A program made the position numbers and the translations under genes. Positions 8,004-8,794 of a stretch of DNA of 8,794 bases are shown piece by piece. Source of the stretch: an uncultured Collinsella sp. (GTDB lineage: Bacteria; Actinomycetota; Coriobacteriia; Coriobacteriales; Coriobacteriaceae); the NCBI GenBank assembly GCA_902475865.1, contig CABSBK010000031.1:1-8794 (forward strand), read 5' to 3'. A model generated the notes under the pieces. That model saw only the letters and a list, made by a program, of their open reading frames with translations, was not told the DNA's origin and searched no databases. The first letter of the stretch is position 1. Each line of letters begins with the position of its first letter.

Positions 8004-8794
8004 ATGGCATATCGTCTGGACATCAAGCGCATTCTTTCGATGAACTTCTTTCACGATCTGCCCCAGATCATGCTGGGGTGTGCCTTGGCCGCCATCGCGA
8101 CCGACCTGTTTTTGATTCCCAACGGTCTTGCAGCCGGTGGCGTTACGGGCCTTGCGACGATTATCCAGGCAGTTGGCGCAGCGCGAGGCGTGTCGCTTCC
8201 TGTCGGTATCCAGACCATCGTGATGAATACCTTGCTGCTGCTGATCGTTATGCGCGAGGGTGGCATGTTCTATGTAGTGCAGACGGCGACGGGCTTTGTG
8301 CTGCTGGGCTTCTTTACCGATCTGTTTGCCCCGTTTGTTGCGCCTCTGGCACATGCGGACCTGATGCTTCCCGCTATGTGGGGCGGCATTATCACGGGCA
8401 TTGGTTACGGCATGGTGTTGCGCGCCGGCGCCAACACCGGCGGCTCGGACACGATTGGCCAAATCATCTCGCGTAACACCTCGCTGCCGGTGGGCTCGAC
8501 CGTCATGGCAATCGACGTTGCCGTATGTGCGGCATCTGCTCCGGTATTCTCGCTCGAAAATGCTCTATACGCAGGACTTTCGATGGTGATTAGCGGCTAT
8601 GTGATCGATGCTGTGGTCGATGGCGGCAATAAGCGTCGTATGGTGCTCATCATCTCGGATAACTTTCCCGATATCGCGGCCGACATCATGTATGGTCTGG
8701 GCCGCGGCTGCACCAAATTAAAGGCGACCGGTATGTATTCGGGCGCCGAGAAGCCGGTGATCATGGTCATCGTGAGCCGTCGCGAGCTCAACAC
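8004..8794 (+). CDS. YitT family membrane protein (DUF161 plus DUF2179), 3' end outside window
   Basis: The frame is open from 8004 to the window edge (263 codons); family members are usually about 280-290 residues, so only the last few tens are missing. The first 205 residues hold about six hydrophobic segments (roughly 20-38, 43-60, 70-84, 92-112, 122-140, 165-203), with the family's Gly-rich LRAGANTGGSDTIGQ (139-153). The cytosolic C-terminal DUF2179-like domain begins near 208 with KRRMVLIISDNFPDIAADIM and continues through GRGCTKLKATGMYSG and VIVSRREL. Function is not established for most of the family; a transporter-like role with a ligand-sensing tail is a common guess. Start chosen from GAGGGAGG 4 nt upstream; an in-frame ATG at 7950 lacks an SD and would place the terminator-like hairpin inside the coding region. 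Confidence 0.9.
   Translation, partial: MAYRLDIKRILSMNFFHDLPQIMLGCALAAIATDLFLIPNGLAAGGVTGLATIIQAVGAARGVSLPVGIQTIVMNTLLLLIVMREGGMFYVVQTATGFVLLGFFTDLFAPFVAPLAHADLMLPAMWGGIITGIGYGMVLRAGANTGGSDTIGQIISRNTSLPVGSTVMAIDVAVCAASAPVFSLENALYAGLSMVISGYVIDAVVDGGNKRRMVLIISDNFPDIAADIMYGLGRGCTKLKATGMYSGAEKPVIMVIVSRRELN

Overview
The window looks like core chromosome from a high-GC, Gram-positive bacterium. The best guess is class Coriobacteriia (Actinomycetota), Collinsella or a close relative. This rests on GC-rich codon use, an RF2 of actinobacterial character, a zinc-type L31 with an Ala/Lys/Glu-rich tail, and short intergenic repeats with a GGGAC/GTCCC core of a kind I associate with that group. The genus is an inference, not a database match.

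Layout. The left third is on the minus strand and reads right to left: an ACT-domain protein (2763-2476), citrate synthase (2398-980), a strong intrinsic terminator (956-914) and a Cof-type HAD phosphatase (892-50). The HAD stop codon lies inside a 27-bp tandem repeat at the window edge. The 350-bp gap 2764-3113 is a divergent promoter region; its right end is a structured leader that can hide the ribosome binding site of rpmE (L31). rpmE (3114-3539) ends at a clear terminator. It is followed by a cluster of hairpin repeats (3618-3751) and about 130 bp with no recognised content. secA (3880-6687) and prfB (6687-7835) overlap by one base (TAATG) and form a translocase/release-factor operon, an arrangement also known from Bacillus. 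After prfB come several hairpins, a possible promoter, a terminator-like hairpin touching the next Shine-Dalgarno sequence, and a YitT-family membrane protein that runs off the right edge.

The genes are mostly housekeeping: protein export, translation termination, a ribosomal protein and central carbon metabolism. No CRISPR array, transposase, tRNA or rRNA is visible. I do not see a new multi-gene system.

The main points of interest are: (1) RF2 has Ser-Pro-Thr where RF2 proteins normally have the stop-codon-reading Ser-Pro-Phe, and no complete gene here ends in TGA; (2) a family of hairpins with unrelated stems but a shared 13-nt GTCCC loop lies after two genes; (3) an L31 leader is predicted to sequester the SD; (4) L31 is about twice the usual length; (5) a terminator-like hairpin abuts the yitT SD.
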